The notes beneath the pieces are model-generated. The model had not been told where the DNA came from and did not search any database. It saw only the letters and a list, made by a program, of their open reading frames with translations. Made by a program: the position numbers and the translations under genes. DNA of 64,000 nucleotides from Paracoccaceae bacterium (GTDB lineage Bacteria > Pseudomonadota > Alphaproteobacteria > Rhodobacterales > Rhodobacteraceae): positions 372,001 to 436,000 of the forward strand of contig JASMHC010000015.1 of assembly GCA_030750975.1 (NCBI GenBank), read 5' to 3'. Numbering within the stretch: position 1 is the first letter of the stretch; each line of letters opens with the position of its first letter. Shown here piece by piece: positions 27,118 through 35,800 of the stretch.

Positions 27118-29115
27118 CTACATCCCGTTTCGCGGGATCGTTTTCTTCCATGTGCGGTCACTGACCAGATCATCACCGTCCCAGGTTTTCAACTCGGCGC
27201 TGATATGGAAGCTTTCCTTATCCGCCGTCATCGTGGTCTGCGCTTCCGTGGTGATCTGCCAGTCTCCGCGTCCCATCGTCTTGAACCACCGGATATCGGC
27301 GCGGGCCGACAGGGGATCATCCGCCGTGATGTGCCATTCCTCGCGCGTTTCGGACGAGGTGAACAACCCGTGGGTCAGGTCGGTCACATGGCCGCTGTCA
27401 TTGGTCATGCGCATAACCGATTGACCGGTCTCCAGATCAATATCGCGCATTCGGGTACAGCCCGCTTCGCGATGGGTTTCGATCGCCCACGGGGCTGATC
27501 CCTCGGGCGCTTCGAATTCCCATTCCGGCCCCTCTGCGGTCGGGCGGATCGGGATGGTCAGGCAGCCTTGGGTAATGGTCACGGTTGCCAGTTCGGGCGC
27601 GGGCCACAGGAAGGGCCAATAGTTGGTCTGAACCGCCAGCCGCAGCTTATGGCCCTTGGGCACACGATAGCCGCATTGGTCGAGGTCGAATTTGACCTCG
27701 AATGCCGCGCCCGGCACCAGCGGCTCGGGGGCCTCGTGGCTGTCGCGATGTTGCAGGTTCAGCATCCCGTGGCTGATCAGCGCCGAGGTGCCATCCGGGA
27801 ACACATCACACAGCCGCACGGCGATCTGCGCCGCCGGTTTGTCGGCCGACAGGGTCAGCCGGATACGCGGCCCGCCAACGATGTCGGTATCCTGCGTCAG
27901 AACCTCGCCGTCGAAACAGGCCGACAGGGCGTCATCCGCGCGCTGGTCAATCGGAAACTCAGGCCCATAGGCAAAGGGGAAATACTCGCCCCCCGTTGAT
28001 CCGCAATCGGCGGGCGAGCAGACCGAGACGTCACATTCGCCGCCAACCCCAAGCCCTGCTTTGGAAAGCGCCATGTCCCGCCACTCGGTATCCGGCGCGG
28101 GCCATTCCGCATCCGCCACCCAACGACCGGGGCGTTCGGGCAGCCAGGCCTTGGGCTTGACCGCGTCCATCACGTAAATCCGCATGTCGGGGTCTTTGTC
28201 CACGCCGGTATCAATGCCTTTCAGCCAATGATCCCACCAGCGCTTGCTTTCCTGAAGAAAGCCAATCGCCGGCTGTGGCCCCGCCATATGCGGATATTTG
28301 TGGATCCAAGGCCCGACAATCCCCTTCACGGGCGCCTGAACATGGCTAACCAGATGGTTGATCGTATTGCGATACCCGTCATGCCAGCCGCCGACCGACA
28401 GAACGGCCGCCTTGATTTTCGAATAATCCTCGCAGACCGAGCCGTGTTTCCAGAACTCGTCGCGCGTTTGGTGATCCAGCCAGGTCTCCAGCAGATACGG
28501 CTGGTTGCGCAAACGGTTCTCCCACATCTCGCGCCAGGAATTCGGCGCAAGCGCGGGATCGGGCGGGCGCGAGGAATAGGCCAGCATCTGCGTGGCCCAG
28601 CCTTGGTTTTCGCCCAGCAAACACCCGCCCTTATAGTGGATATCATCGGCATAGCGGTCGGTGGTCGACATCATCGAGATCACGGCCTTCAACCCCTCGG
28701 GCTGAAGGGCGGCCACCTGCAAGCAGTTGAACCCGCCCCAGCTGATCCCCTGCATTCCCACATTGCCGCTGCACCACGGCTGTGCCCGTGCCCAGGCGAT
28801 CACCGCGCAGGCATCATCCCATTCCTGCCGGGTGTATTCATCCTCCATCAACCCGTCGCTGTCGCCATTGCCGCGCATATCGACGCGCATATAGGCATAG
28901 CCATGCCCCGCCATCCAGGGATGCGAAACCTCGTCGCGGGCAATCGTTCCGTCGCGTTTGCGATAGGGCAGATGTTCCAGGATCATCGGCACCGGATCGT
29001 CCCCGGCATCCTCGGGCAGCCAGATGCGGGCCGACAGGCGGCATCCGTCGGGCATGATGATATGCTGGTCTTCAATGACCGTCACTTGGCGGGGGAAGTC
29101 GGTTCTGATCTGCAT
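27118..29115 (-). CDS. CocE/NonD family hydrolase (X-Pro dipeptidyl-peptidase S15-like)
   Basis: A 665-residue alpha/beta hydrolase with a C-terminal jelly-roll domain (PepX_C). The triad is visible: Ser125 in GISWGGF, Asp246 in GGWHDGY and His272 in GPWIHKY; VDMRGNGDSDG is the typical strand after the lid. Members cleave X-Pro dipeptides, cocaine-type esters or acyl side chains, so the substrate is undefined. There is no signal peptide at the chosen ATG (29115), suggesting a cytoplasmic enzyme acting on imported compounds. A start six codons upstream is possible. It lies beside a peptide transporter and directly upstream, divergently, of pgsA. Confidence 0.87.
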   Translation of the reverse strand: MQIRTDFPRQVTVIEDQHIIMPDGCRLSARIWLPEDAGDDPVPMILEHLPYRKRDGTIARDEVSHPWMAGHGYAYMRVDMRGNGDSDGLMEDEYTRQEWDDACAVIAWARAQPWCSGNVGMQGISWGGFNCLQVAALQPEGLKAVISMMSTTDRYADDIHYKGGCLLGENQGWATQMLAYSSRPPDPALAPNSWREMWENRLRNQPYLLETWLDHQTRDEFWKHGSVCEDYSKIKAAVLSVGGWHDGYRNTINHLVSHVQAPVKGIVGPWIHKYPHMAGPQPAIGFLQESKRWWDHWLKGIDTGVDKDPDMRIYVMDAVKPKAWLPERPGRWVADAEWPAPDTEWRDMALSKAGLGVGGECDVSVCSPADCGSTGGEYFPFAYGPEFPIDQRADDALSACFDGEVLTQDTDIVGGPRIRLTLSADKPAAQIAVRLCDVFPDGTSALISHGMLNLQHRDSHEAPEPLVPGAAFEVKFDLDQCGYRVPKGHKLRLAVQTNYWPFLWPAPELATVTITQGCLTIPIRPTAEGPEWEFEAPEGSAPWAIETHREAGCTRMRDIDLETGQSVMRMTNDSGHVTDLTHGLFTSSETREEWHITADDPLSARADIRWFKTMGRGDWQITTEAQTTMTADKESFHISAELKTWDGDDLVSDRTWKKTIPRNGM

Positions 29116-29213
29116 GGCACAGGTTAGGCACATCGCGGCCCCCGCACCAAGCCTATTCGCGACAAATCCACTTCGGCCCTTTTCTAATCGCTGGCCAAAA
29201 GCTAGGAAGACGT

Positions 29214-29873
29214 ATGATCTTTAACCTGCCCAATACCCTGACAATCATCCGCCTGATCGCCGCGCCGGTCGTTCCGCTGGTTTTCCTGTTCGTCACGCGC
29301 CCCTATGCCGACTGGATCGCGCTGGTCCTGTTTGCCGGGGCCTCGGCCACCGACTGGTTTGACGGCTATCTTGCGCGGCGCTGGCAGCAGATGACCAAGA
29401 TCGGCACCATGCTGGATCCGATTGCCGACAAGGCGATGGTCGTCTCGGCGCTGGTGGCGCTTGCGGCGCTGTTCGGAATCACCTTCTGGATTCTCGTCCC
29501 CGCCGCGGTGATCCTGTTCCGCGAAACCTTTGTGTCGGGATTGCGCGAATATCTGGGTGACACCGCCGGTACGTTGAAGGTGACAAAGCTGGCCAAGTGG
29601 AAAACCACCGTGCAGATGGTGGCCATTTCGGTGCTGTTTGCCAATGGCATATTCGAGCATGAGGTCGGCATGTCCTCGTTCGGCATGGATGGCGAGACAT
29701 TCTATGGAATTGTCTCGGGCGAGATGGAAGACATGCTGGGACTGCGCTGGAAATACGCGGGCTTTTTGTGGAGCTATAATATCGGTATTGTCCTGCTTTG
29801 GCTGGCGGCGTTGCTGACGCTGGTCACAGGCTGGGATTACTTCCGCAAGGCCACCCCACATCTGAAGGATTGA
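29214..29873 (+). CDS. pgsA: CDP-diacylglycerol-glycerol-3-phosphate 3-phosphatidyltransferase
   Basis: Makes phosphatidylglycerol phosphate at the inner membrane, the committed step to phosphatidylglycerol and cardiolipin. The CDP-alcohol phosphotransferase signature is complete: Asp47, D50-G51-xx-A54-R55, Gly64, Asp68 and Asp72 in DWFDGYLARR ... GTMLDPIADK. The chain has about five to six membrane helices and, at 219 residues, is slightly longer than E. coli PgsA. It begins the pgsA-moaD-moaE run, with a 5-base gap to moaD. Confidence 0.93.
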   Translation: MIFNLPNTLTIIRLIAAPVVPLVFLFVTRPYADWIALVLFAGASATDWFDGYLARRWQQMTKIGTMLDPIADKAMVVSALVALAALFGITFWILVPAAVILFRETFVSGLREYLGDTAGTLKVTKLAKWKTTVQMVAISVLFANGIFEHEVGMSSFGMDGETFYGIVSGEMEDMLGLRWKYAGFLWSYNIGIVLLWLAALLTLVTGWDYFRKATPHLKD

Positions 29874-29878
29874 TCGCT

Positions 29879-30124
29879 ATGGATGTTCTGTATTTCGCAT
29901 GGGTGCGCGAACGTATCGGCCTGCCGAAAGAGCGGGTGGACACCAACGCCACCACGGTGGCCGAACTGGTGGCCGAGCTGCGCGCCCGCGAAGACCGATA
30001 TGAGGCCGCGTTTGCCGATCTGTCGGCGTTAAGGGTGGCCGTGGATCAGGACCTGACCGATTTTGATGCGCCGATCACGAATGCCCGCGAGGTCGCGTTC
30101 TTTCCGCCGATGACCGGGGGCTAG
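29879..30124 (+). CDS. moaD: Molybdopterin synthase small subunit (MoaD)
   Basis: An 81-residue ubiquitin-fold sulfur carrier. It starts MDVLYFAWVRERIG and ends in the required Gly-Gly (FFPPMTGG), whose C-terminus is thiocarboxylated to deliver sulfur to precursor Z in molybdenum cofactor synthesis. It is followed after three bases by moaE, its catalytic partner. Confidence 0.93.
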   Translation: MDVLYFAWVRERIGLPKERVDTNATTVAELVAELRAREDRYEAAFADLSALRVAVDQDLTDFDAPITNAREVAFFPPMTGG

Positions 30125-30127
30125 GCG

Positions 30128-30574
30128 ATGAAGATCGCCGTTCAGTCCGAACCGTTCGATTTCGGCGCCGAGGCCGCGGGTTTCGCCAGCGGACATGATG
30201 ATCAGGGCGCGGTTGTCACCTTTACCGGCATCGTGCGCAACACGGCCGACGGTACGCTAAAGCAGATGCGGATCGAGCATTATCCCGGCATGACCGAAAA
30301 GGCCTTGGCGGCGATTGCCGAACAAGCCCTGTCGCGCTGGTCGCTGGGGGATGTGTTGGTCATTCACCGCTTTGGGGATCTGGCCCCGGGCGAGATGATC
30401 ATGATGGTCGCCACAGCCGCCCGGCACCGGAAGAATGCGTTCGAGGCGGCAGAATTCCTGATGGACTATCTGAAATCCCGCGCCCCTTTCTGGAAGAAAG
30501 AAATCCTGTCAAACGGGGCCGAATGGGTGGCCGCGAAAGAGGAAGACGAAAACAGCCTGAAACGCTGGCAGTGA
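30128..30574 (+). CDS. moaE: Molybdopterin synthase catalytic subunit (MoaE)
   Basis: A 148-residue subunit that inserts two sulfurs from MoaD into cyclic pyranopterin monophosphate. Typical features are GAVVTFTGIVR, LKQMRIEHYPGMTEK, VIHRFGDLAPGE, and the lysine-rich catalytic end SRAPFWKKEILSNGAEWV. Length and order with moaD are normal. Confidence 0.94.
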   Translation: MKIAVQSEPFDFGAEAAGFASGHDDQGAVVTFTGIVRNTADGTLKQMRIEHYPGMTEKALAAIAEQALSRWSLGDVLVIHRFGDLAPGEMIMMVATAARHRKNAFEAAEFLMDYLKSRAPFWKKEILSNGAEWVAAKEEDENSLKRWQ

Positions 30575-30640
30575 CCTGTGCACCGTTCGCAAGCGCTACC
30601 GGATGTTAACGCCCGCTCTGCATCTTCCCACGTGTCGACA

Positions 30641-30769
30641 AAAGTGGCTCCGTGTCTTTTCGGGGTAATACCCAAAAGGCCACCGAGACCCCCACAGACC
30701 ACCCGGAGGGTGCAGGGGAAACCTTGCGCTCGGTGAGGACACTTCGCCAACAGGCGGGCCCGCCACTTT
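30641..30769 (+). other. Palindrome-rich segment, possible structured RNA
   Basis: The gap 30575-30954 (380 bases) between moaE and the convergent tlpA has no convincing gene but has nested pairing potential. AAAGTGGC (30641-30648) pairs with GCCACTTT (30762-30769), GTGTC (30652-30656) with GACAC (30738-30742), CTTTT (30656-30660) with AAAAG (30674-30678), GGGT (30663-30666) with ACCC (30670-30673), CACCGAG (30681-30687) with CTCGGTG (30729-30735), and CCC (30702-30704) with GGG (30708-30710). All stems are perfect and compatible apart from one shared base. I cannot assign it to a known RNA family; the strand is uncertain. Confidence 0.4.
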
Positions 30770-30846
30770 ATCTCCTGATGGAACAGATACAAACCCTGAA
30801 GATGGGCACCCCGCCGGAAAGCGTTCCGTGTGGGGCGCAAGCTCAC

Positions 30847-30904
30847 GCCCCGGCTCTGAGCCGGGGCCTCGATCGGCAAGTGAGATCCCGGGTCAAGCCC
30901 GGGA
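30847..30904. repeat. Pair of REP-like palindromes between moaE and tlpA
   Basis: Two GC-rich hairpins stand side by side: GCCCCGGCT (30847-30855) with AGCCGGGGC (30859-30867), and TCCCGGG (30886-30892) with CCCGGGA (30898-30904). They are joined by CTCGATCGGCAAGTGAGA. Similar paired palindromes recur in extragenic spaces of Rhodobacteraceae. Placed between convergent genes, they could end transcription from both sides. Confidence 0.6.
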
Positions 30905-30954
30905 CGTGGGAGATTTCGTAGCGCGGTGTGTTCGTGGTGGGTGGTTCCCACTCA

Positions 30955-31539
30955 TCATGACCCGCTCTCAACCAATGCCGTCAATATCGCGATCGCCTCG
31001 GGCGCATCCCAATCTGCATCCCCTGTCAGCCGCGCGATCTCGCGTGCGTCGCGATCCAGAACCACCGTCACCGGCAGGCCCAGCACCGCCATATCCCGCG
31101 CCAGCGCCTGTTTCGGGTCAAGATGCTTGGTCAGGTTTTCGACCCCGATCTCGGTAAAGAACTTGTCAATCGCAGGCGCCGGGTTCCGCCCCGTGGCAAT
31201 CGTCACCACGTCCAGCCCCTTGCCTTCGAACGCCTTGTCCAAAGCTTCGAGCGTCGGCATTTCCTTGCGGCAGGGCGCACACCATGTGGCCCAGAAATTC
31301 AGCACCGTGTATTGCCCCCTGAACGCGCCAAGGGTCATCGGCTGGCCGTCCTCGCCCACAAACACCGTCTCAACCATCGGTTTCGGGGCCGAGAAGATCA
31401 GCTTTTTCATATCGCCTTCGCGCATCGCCTCAAGTACTGCGACATCGGTCTGTGGTTCGTTATCGAAAAACGAAAGGCCAACGAAAATTGCACCCGCCGC
31501 AATGACGATATAAAGGAGCGTCCTGAGACTGAATTTCAT
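30955..31539 (-). CDS. TlpA-like membrane-anchored thiol-disulfide oxidoreductase
   Basis: A 194-residue protein with an N-terminal membrane anchor (residues 5-23, [19 protein letters not shown]) and a periplasmic thioredoxin fold. The redox motif is WCAPC (Cys87, Cys90), and the cis-proline segment is [13 protein letters not shown]. TlpA proteins keep periplasmic cysteines reduced, chiefly for cytochrome oxidase copper-site or cytochrome c assembly. The ATG at 31539 is set by a strong AGGAGGTAAT just upstream. It diverges from argH with only 22 bases between the start codons. Confidence 0.88.
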   Translation of the reverse strand: MKFSLRTLLYIVIAAGAIFVGLSFFDNEPQTDVAVLEAMREGDMKKLIFSAPKPMVETVFVGEDGQPMTLGAFRGQYTVLNFWATWCAPCRKEMPTLEALDKAFEGKGLDVVTIATGRNPAPAIDKFFTEIGVENLTKHLDPKQALARDMAVLGLPVTVVLDRDAREIARLTGDADWDAPEAIAILTALVESGS

Positions 31540-31561
31540 ATTACCTCCTAAGGGCTGCCAG

Positions 31562-32953
31562 ATGACTGACAAATCTTCAAACGCGATGTGGGGCGGACGG
31601 TTTGCCGCCGGGCCTGACGCGATCATGGAAGCTATTAACGCATCGATCGGATTCGACAAGCGTCTGGCCGCGCAGGATATCGCCGGATCGCGTGCCCATG
31701 CGGCCATGCTGGCGGCACAGGGTATTATAACCGATAGCGACGCGGAAGCGATCCGTGAAGGGCTGCTCACGGTCTTGTCAGAGATCGAGACGGGCGCGTT
31801 CCCCTTTTCGACCGCGCTGGAAGACATCCATATGAACGTCGAATCCCGCCTGAAAGAGGTGATTGGCGAACCCGCAGGGCGTCTGCACACAGGCCGGTCG
31901 CGCAATGATCAGGTGGCGACCGATTTCAAGCTATGGGTGCGCGATCAGCTTGACGCGGCCGAGGGCGCGTTGGTGGCGCTGATCCGGGCGCTTCTTGCCC
32001 AGGCCGATTCCGGTGCCGAATGGGTCATGCCGGGTTTTACCCATTTGCAAACCGCCCAGCCTGTCACCTGGGGCCATCACATGATGGCCTATGTCGAAAT
32101 GTTCGGGCGTGACCTGTCCCGCGTTCGCGACGCACGGGCGCGGATGAACGAATCGCCCCTGGGCGCGGCGGCGCTGGCAGGCACATCCTTTCCGATTGAC
32201 CGGCACATGACCGCGCAGGCGCTGGGCTTTGACCGTCCGGCGGCCAATTCGCTGGATGCGGTCAGCGACCGCGATTTCGCGCTTGAGTTCCTATCGGTCG
32301 CCTCGATCTGCGCCATGCATCTTAGCCGGATGGCGGAAGAGCTGGTGATCTGGTCCTCGGCCCAGTTCCGCTTTGTCACGCTGTCAGACCGTTTCAGCAC
32401 CGGCTCGTCGATCATGCCGCAGAAGAAAAACCCCGACGCGGCCGAGCTGATCCGCGCCAAGATCGGCCGGATTTTCGGGGCCAATGTGGCGCTGATGACC
32501 GTGATGAAGGGCCTGCCGCTGGCCTATTCCAAGGACATGCAGGAAGACAAGGAACAGGTTTTCGACGCGGCGGACAACCTGATGCTGGCGCTGGCGGCGA
32601 TGGAAGGCATGGTCAAGGACATGTCCGCGAATGCAGACAGCCTTGAGGCGGCGGCGGGTGCCGGGTTTTCCACCGCGACCGATCTGGCCGACTGGCTGGT
32701 GCGGGCGCTGAACATGCCGTTCCGCGACGCCCACCACGTCACCGGTGCCCTTGTGGCCATGGCGGAAAGCCGCGGATGTGATTTGCCGGACTTGTCATTG
32801 GATGACATGCGCTCGGTTCATACTAGTATTACCCAAGATGTGTTCGGCGTTCTGGGCGTGCACAACTCGGTGGCCAGCCGCACCAGCTATGGCGGCACCG
32901 CCCCGAGCGAAGTGCGCAAACAGATCGCCCGTTGGAAGGACCTTTTGGGATGA
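31562..32953 (+). CDS. argH: Argininosuccinate lyase
   Basis: The last step of arginine synthesis: argininosuccinate to arginine and fumarate. The 463-residue protein shows the family motifs MWGGRF at the start, [13 protein letters not shown] near residue 105, [16 protein letters not shown] near 155, and the flexible signature loop [12 protein letters not shown] with the catalytic serine near residue 280. It forms homotetramers in the cytoplasm. The stop overlaps the start of the small lipoprotein gene (ATGA). Confidence 0.96.
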   Translation: MTDKSSNAMWGGRFAAGPDAIMEAINASIGFDKRLAAQDIAGSRAHAAMLAAQGIITDSDAEAIREGLLTVLSEIETGAFPFSTALEDIHMNVESRLKEVIGEPAGRLHTGRSRNDQVATDFKLWVRDQLDAAEGALVALIRALLAQADSGAEWVMPGFTHLQTAQPVTWGHHMMAYVEMFGRDLSRVRDARARMNESPLGAAALAGTSFPIDRHMTAQALGFDRPAANSLDAVSDRDFALEFLSVASICAMHLSRMAEELVIWSSAQFRFVTLSDRFSTGSSIMPQKKNPDAAELIRAKIGRIFGANVALMTVMKGLPLAYSKDMQEDKEQVFDAADNLMLALAAMEGMVKDMSANADSLEAAAGAGFSTATDLADWLVRALNMPFRDAHHVTGALVAMAESRGCDLPDLSLDDMRSVHTSITQDVFGVLGVHNSVASRTSYGGTAPSEVRKQIARWKDLLG

Positions 32954-33123
32954 AAAAACTGACGATCGTTCTTGCGCTGGCCGCGCTGTCCGCCTGCGGG
33001 GTGGATGGCGAACCGGTGGCGCCGACGGTGAAAGCCTCGACCACTTTCGGGATGAATTCGGAATCGGGGCCGTTCCAAAGCTCGGCAATCGCGTTCATCT
33101 TCGGCGGCTCGGGGAACGGCTGA
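32950..33123 (+). CDS. 57-residue small lipoprotein
   Basis: Begins [16 protein letters not shown]: a short lipoprotein signal peptide with lipobox LSAC, lipidated at Cys16. The remaining 41 residues are polar and glycine-rich ([20 protein letters not shown], then FIFGGSGNG). It overlaps argH by four bases and the DUF2834 gene by one base, so it is co-translated. The role is unknown; it is a typical orphan small lipoprotein of Rhodobacteraceae. Confidence 0.7.
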   Translation: MKKLTIVLALAALSACGVDGEPVAPTVKASTTFGMNSESGPFQSSAIAFIFGGSGNG

Positions 33124-33437
33124 TGCGGGGCCTGTTTCTGCTGCTTGCTGTCTGGGGGGCGATCCACCCCATGAGCTATTTCCTCACCTGGTTCCGGGCC
33201 AACGGGTTTGACCTTTTGGCCATGGTTGATGCCTGGCATGCCAACGCGGCGTCCTCGGGGCTGGTATGGGATCTGACCATTGCGGCCATTGCCCTGACCG
33301 TCTGGATCCTGATCGAAGCCTATCAGGGCAAGCCCCGTCTGGGATTGCTGGCGATCCCCGCGACCTTCGGTGTCGGGGTCAGTTTCGGGCTGCCGCTGTA
33401 TCTGTTTCTCAGGTCCGCGCCCGGCCGCAAGGCCTGA
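33123..33437 (+). CDS. DUF2834-like small integral membrane protein
   Basis: A 104-residue protein with three hydrophobic helices: LFLLLAVWGAIHPMSYFL, GLVWDLTIAAIALTVWILIEA and LLAIPATFGVGVSFGLPLYLF. The layout and length fit the DUF2834 family of unknown function. The ATG at 33123 overlaps the stop of the lipoprotein gene (TGATG); longer readings run into the argH sequence and are rejected. It sits between argH and lysA. Confidence 0.75.
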   Translation: MRGLFLLLAVWGAIHPMSYFLTWFRANGFDLLAMVDAWHANAASSGLVWDLTIAAIALTVWILIEAYQGKPRLGLLAIPATFGVGVSFGLPLYLFLRSAPGRKA

Positions 33438-33591
33438 CGCCTTTGGCAGGGATATTCAGGGCGCCACAGGCTTTCCGGCTTCACCACACCGCCCGCGTTG
33501 ATCCCGAAACATTTTTCGGCAAAAGAAAATTAGGGGTTTTGTCCCAATGCCGTGCTTTGCTATGACGCCCCGACCTTGAAGGGGATGCGGC

Positions 33592-34860
33592 ATGGACCAT
33601 TTCATTTATCGCAACGGCGCGTTGTTCGCCGAAGATGTGGCCGTGGCCGATATCGCGGCCCAAGTGGGTACGCCGTTTTACCTGTATTCGACAGCGACAT
33701 TCGAGCGGCATTTCCGGCTGTTTGACGAGGCCCTGGAAGGGGTGGACCATCTGGTGTGCTATGCGATGAAGGCGGCCAGCAATCAAGCGATCCTCAAGAC
33801 ATTGGCCGCTTTGGGTGCTGGCATGGACGTCGTCTCGGGCGGAGAATACGCGCGGGCCAAGGCGGCAGGTGTGCCGGGGGACCGGATTGTCTTTTCCGGC
33901 GTCGGCAAGACGGTGGATGAAATTGAAACTGCCCTGACAGGTGGCATTCGCCAGTTCAATGTCGAAAGCGAACCAGAGATGGAAGCGATCAACGCCGTCG
34001 CCTTGCGTCTGGGTGTGGTCGCGCCGATCACCATTCGGGTGAACCCGGATGTAGACGCCAAGACCCATGCGAAAATCGCCACCGGCAAATCCGAGAACAA
34101 ATTCGGCATCCCGATCAGCCGTGCGCGCGAGGTTTATGCCCATGCCGCCCGCCTTGAGGGGCTAAAGGTCGTCGGCATCGACGTGCATATCGGCAGCCAG
34201 TTGACGCAGCTGGAACCTTTCCGGCTGGCCTATGAAAAAGTCGCCGAACTGACCGTACAATTGCGGGCGGACGGGCACGAGATTACCCGCCTCGATCTGG
34301 GCGGCGGGTTGGGTATTCCCTACACCCGCTCAAACGAGGCGCCGCCATTGCCGGTGGAATACGGCGCCATGATCAAGGATACGCTGGGGCATCTTGGCTG
34401 CGAGATCGAAATCGAACCGGGCCGTCTGATTGCCGGAAATGCGGGGATATTGGTCAGCAAGGTGATCTATGTGAAACAGGGCGAGGACCGCCAGTTCATG
34501 ATCGTGGACGCGGCGATGAACGATCTGATCCGGCCGGCCATGTACGAAGCGCATCACGACATCATCGCCGTCACGGAACCACAGGCCGGGACCGAGCAAG
34601 CCGCCTATGACATTGTGGGACCGGTTTGTGAAACCGGAGACACGTTCGCCAAGTCGCGCGTATTGCCACCGGTGGAAGCGGGCGATCTGATCGCGTTCCG
34701 TTCGGCGGGGGCTTATGGCGCGGTGATGGCGAGCGAGTATAACTCGCGCCCGCTGATCCCCGAAGTGTTGGTCAAGGGAGGGGACTATGCGGTGATCCGC
34801 AAACGCCCGAGCGTTGAGGACATGATCAACCGCGATCAGCTGCCGGAATGGTTTGACTGA
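33592..34860 (+). CDS. lysA: Diaminopimelate decarboxylase
   Basis: Converts meso-diaminopimelate to lysine, using pyridoxal phosphate. The PLP lysine is Lys60 in CYAMKAASN; GLDVVSGGE-like GMDVVSGGEYARA, VGIDVHIGSQL and CETGDTFA (the active-site cysteine at the dimer interface) are all present. At 422 residues the length is normal. Its stop abuts the stop of the convergent zinc-ribbon gene exactly (TGA|TCA at 34858-34863). Confidence 0.95.
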   Translation: MDHFIYRNGALFAEDVAVADIAAQVGTPFYLYSTATFERHFRLFDEALEGVDHLVCYAMKAASNQAILKTLAALGAGMDVVSGGEYARAKAAGVPGDRIVFSGVGKTVDEIETALTGGIRQFNVESEPEMEAINAVALRLGVVAPITIRVNPDVDAKTHAKIATGKSENKFGIPISRAREVYAHAARLEGLKVVGIDVHIGSQLTQLEPFRLAYEKVAELTVQLRADGHEITRLDLGGGLGIPYTRSNEAPPLPVEYGAMIKDTLGHLGCEIEIEPGRLIAGNAGILVSKVIYVKQGEDRQFMIVDAAMNDLIRPAMYEAHHDIIAVTEPQAGTEQAAYDIVGPVCETGDTFAKSRVLPPVEAGDLIAFRSAGAYGAVMASEYNSRPLIPEVLVKGGDYAVIRKRPSVEDMINRDQLPEWFD

Positions 34861-35634
34861 TCATCCGCCCTGACGGGCCAGAAGATCGTTCAGCTGGGCC
34901 TGCCAGATCGTCGCCTGCCCATCCAGCCAGAGACGGCCGTCATTCACCCATGCGACAAAGCTTTCAAGAACAGGCTGCGCTACGGGCAAGGCCCTGCCGA
35001 TGTTTTCGTATTGGGTATAAAGCGCCAATCCGACAAGGGCGGTGAAGATCACCAGGGCAAATCCGTTGCGGAACCCCGCGGCGCGGCGCTCTTTCCGGCG
35101 CAGCGCGGCCACGTCGAGCGTTTCGCCCGAATAGGCGGAAACCCCTTCGACATGCAGGCTTGAGTTCAGCTCGTCCACATCAGGAAGGGCGCTTTTGCGC
35201 GACTGGTCCGCAGCTTCGAACGGATCGGCCTCGGCCACGCTGCGCATGCGGGCCATCCGTTCGCGGGCTTCGCGGGCGCGGCGGTCCTGATCGGTTTCAC
35301 CGGGATCGGGGCCGACGAAAGGGTGCGCTGCCGTGTCTTCCCCGGCCTCCGGGCCGGACGGGTCCGGGTCTGCGTCAACCGGATCAGCGGCGGGGGGGTG
35401 TTCTTCGGCGCGGGCGGCGCGCTCAAGCTCGGCTTCTTCCTGAAGGATCGAGGATACTTCCGGCGGAACGGGCGGGCGATCAAACCCCGGTTCGGCCTGC
35501 GCAGGCTGGGCGCTTACGGGTTCCTGAAACCAGGTATTGCCACAGTCCGAACATTGCACATCGCGACCCTCTGCCGGGATCACGTTGTCCGGTACTTCGT
35601 ATTGTGCGTCGCAATTCGGACAGATCAGCCGCAT
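34861..35634 (-). CDS. Zinc-ribbon protein with a central membrane helix
   Basis: A 257-residue protein. The N-terminal MJ0042-type zinc ribbon has two CxxC knuckles, CPNCDAQYEV and CSDCGNTWF (residues 5-36). A long acidic, proline-rich linker follows, then one membrane helix (about 191-208, FALVIFTALVGLALYTQY) and a C-terminal periplasmic segment. Such proteins are found next to ftsEX in Alphaproteobacteria; a role linked to the envelope or division is inferred from position only. It diverges from ftsE. Confidence 0.75.
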   Translation of the reverse strand: MRLICPNCDAQYEVPDNVIPAEGRDVQCSDCGNTWFQEPVSAQPAQAEPGFDRPPVPPEVSSILQEEAELERAARAEEHPPAADPVDADPDPSGPEAGEDTAAHPFVGPDPGETDQDRRAREARERMARMRSVAEADPFEAADQSRKSALPDVDELNSSLHVEGVSAYSGETLDVAALRRKERRAAGFRNGFALVIFTALVGLALYTQYENIGRALPVAQPVLESFVAWVNDGRLWLDGQATIWQAQLNDLLARQGG

Positions 35635-35800
35635 CGTCGTACCTGTTTCGTTGCCTGTCGGGTGGCCAATTTGTTATTGTTGGCTCTTAGCTACTATATG
35701 CTGTAAAGATTTTCAGGCAAAAAACAATCTCGGAACGGGTAAATATCTGCGGACAATCGGCGTATTCGTGTCTGTAACGGGGAAATAAAGGGCAGTCAGG

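Noticed and set aside
30466-30951. 161-codon minus-strand frame over the end of moaE and the following gap
   Set aside because: It overlaps moaE and the palindromic repeats, has a proline/arginine-rich chance-like composition and no ribosome binding site. The nested stems explain the gap better.
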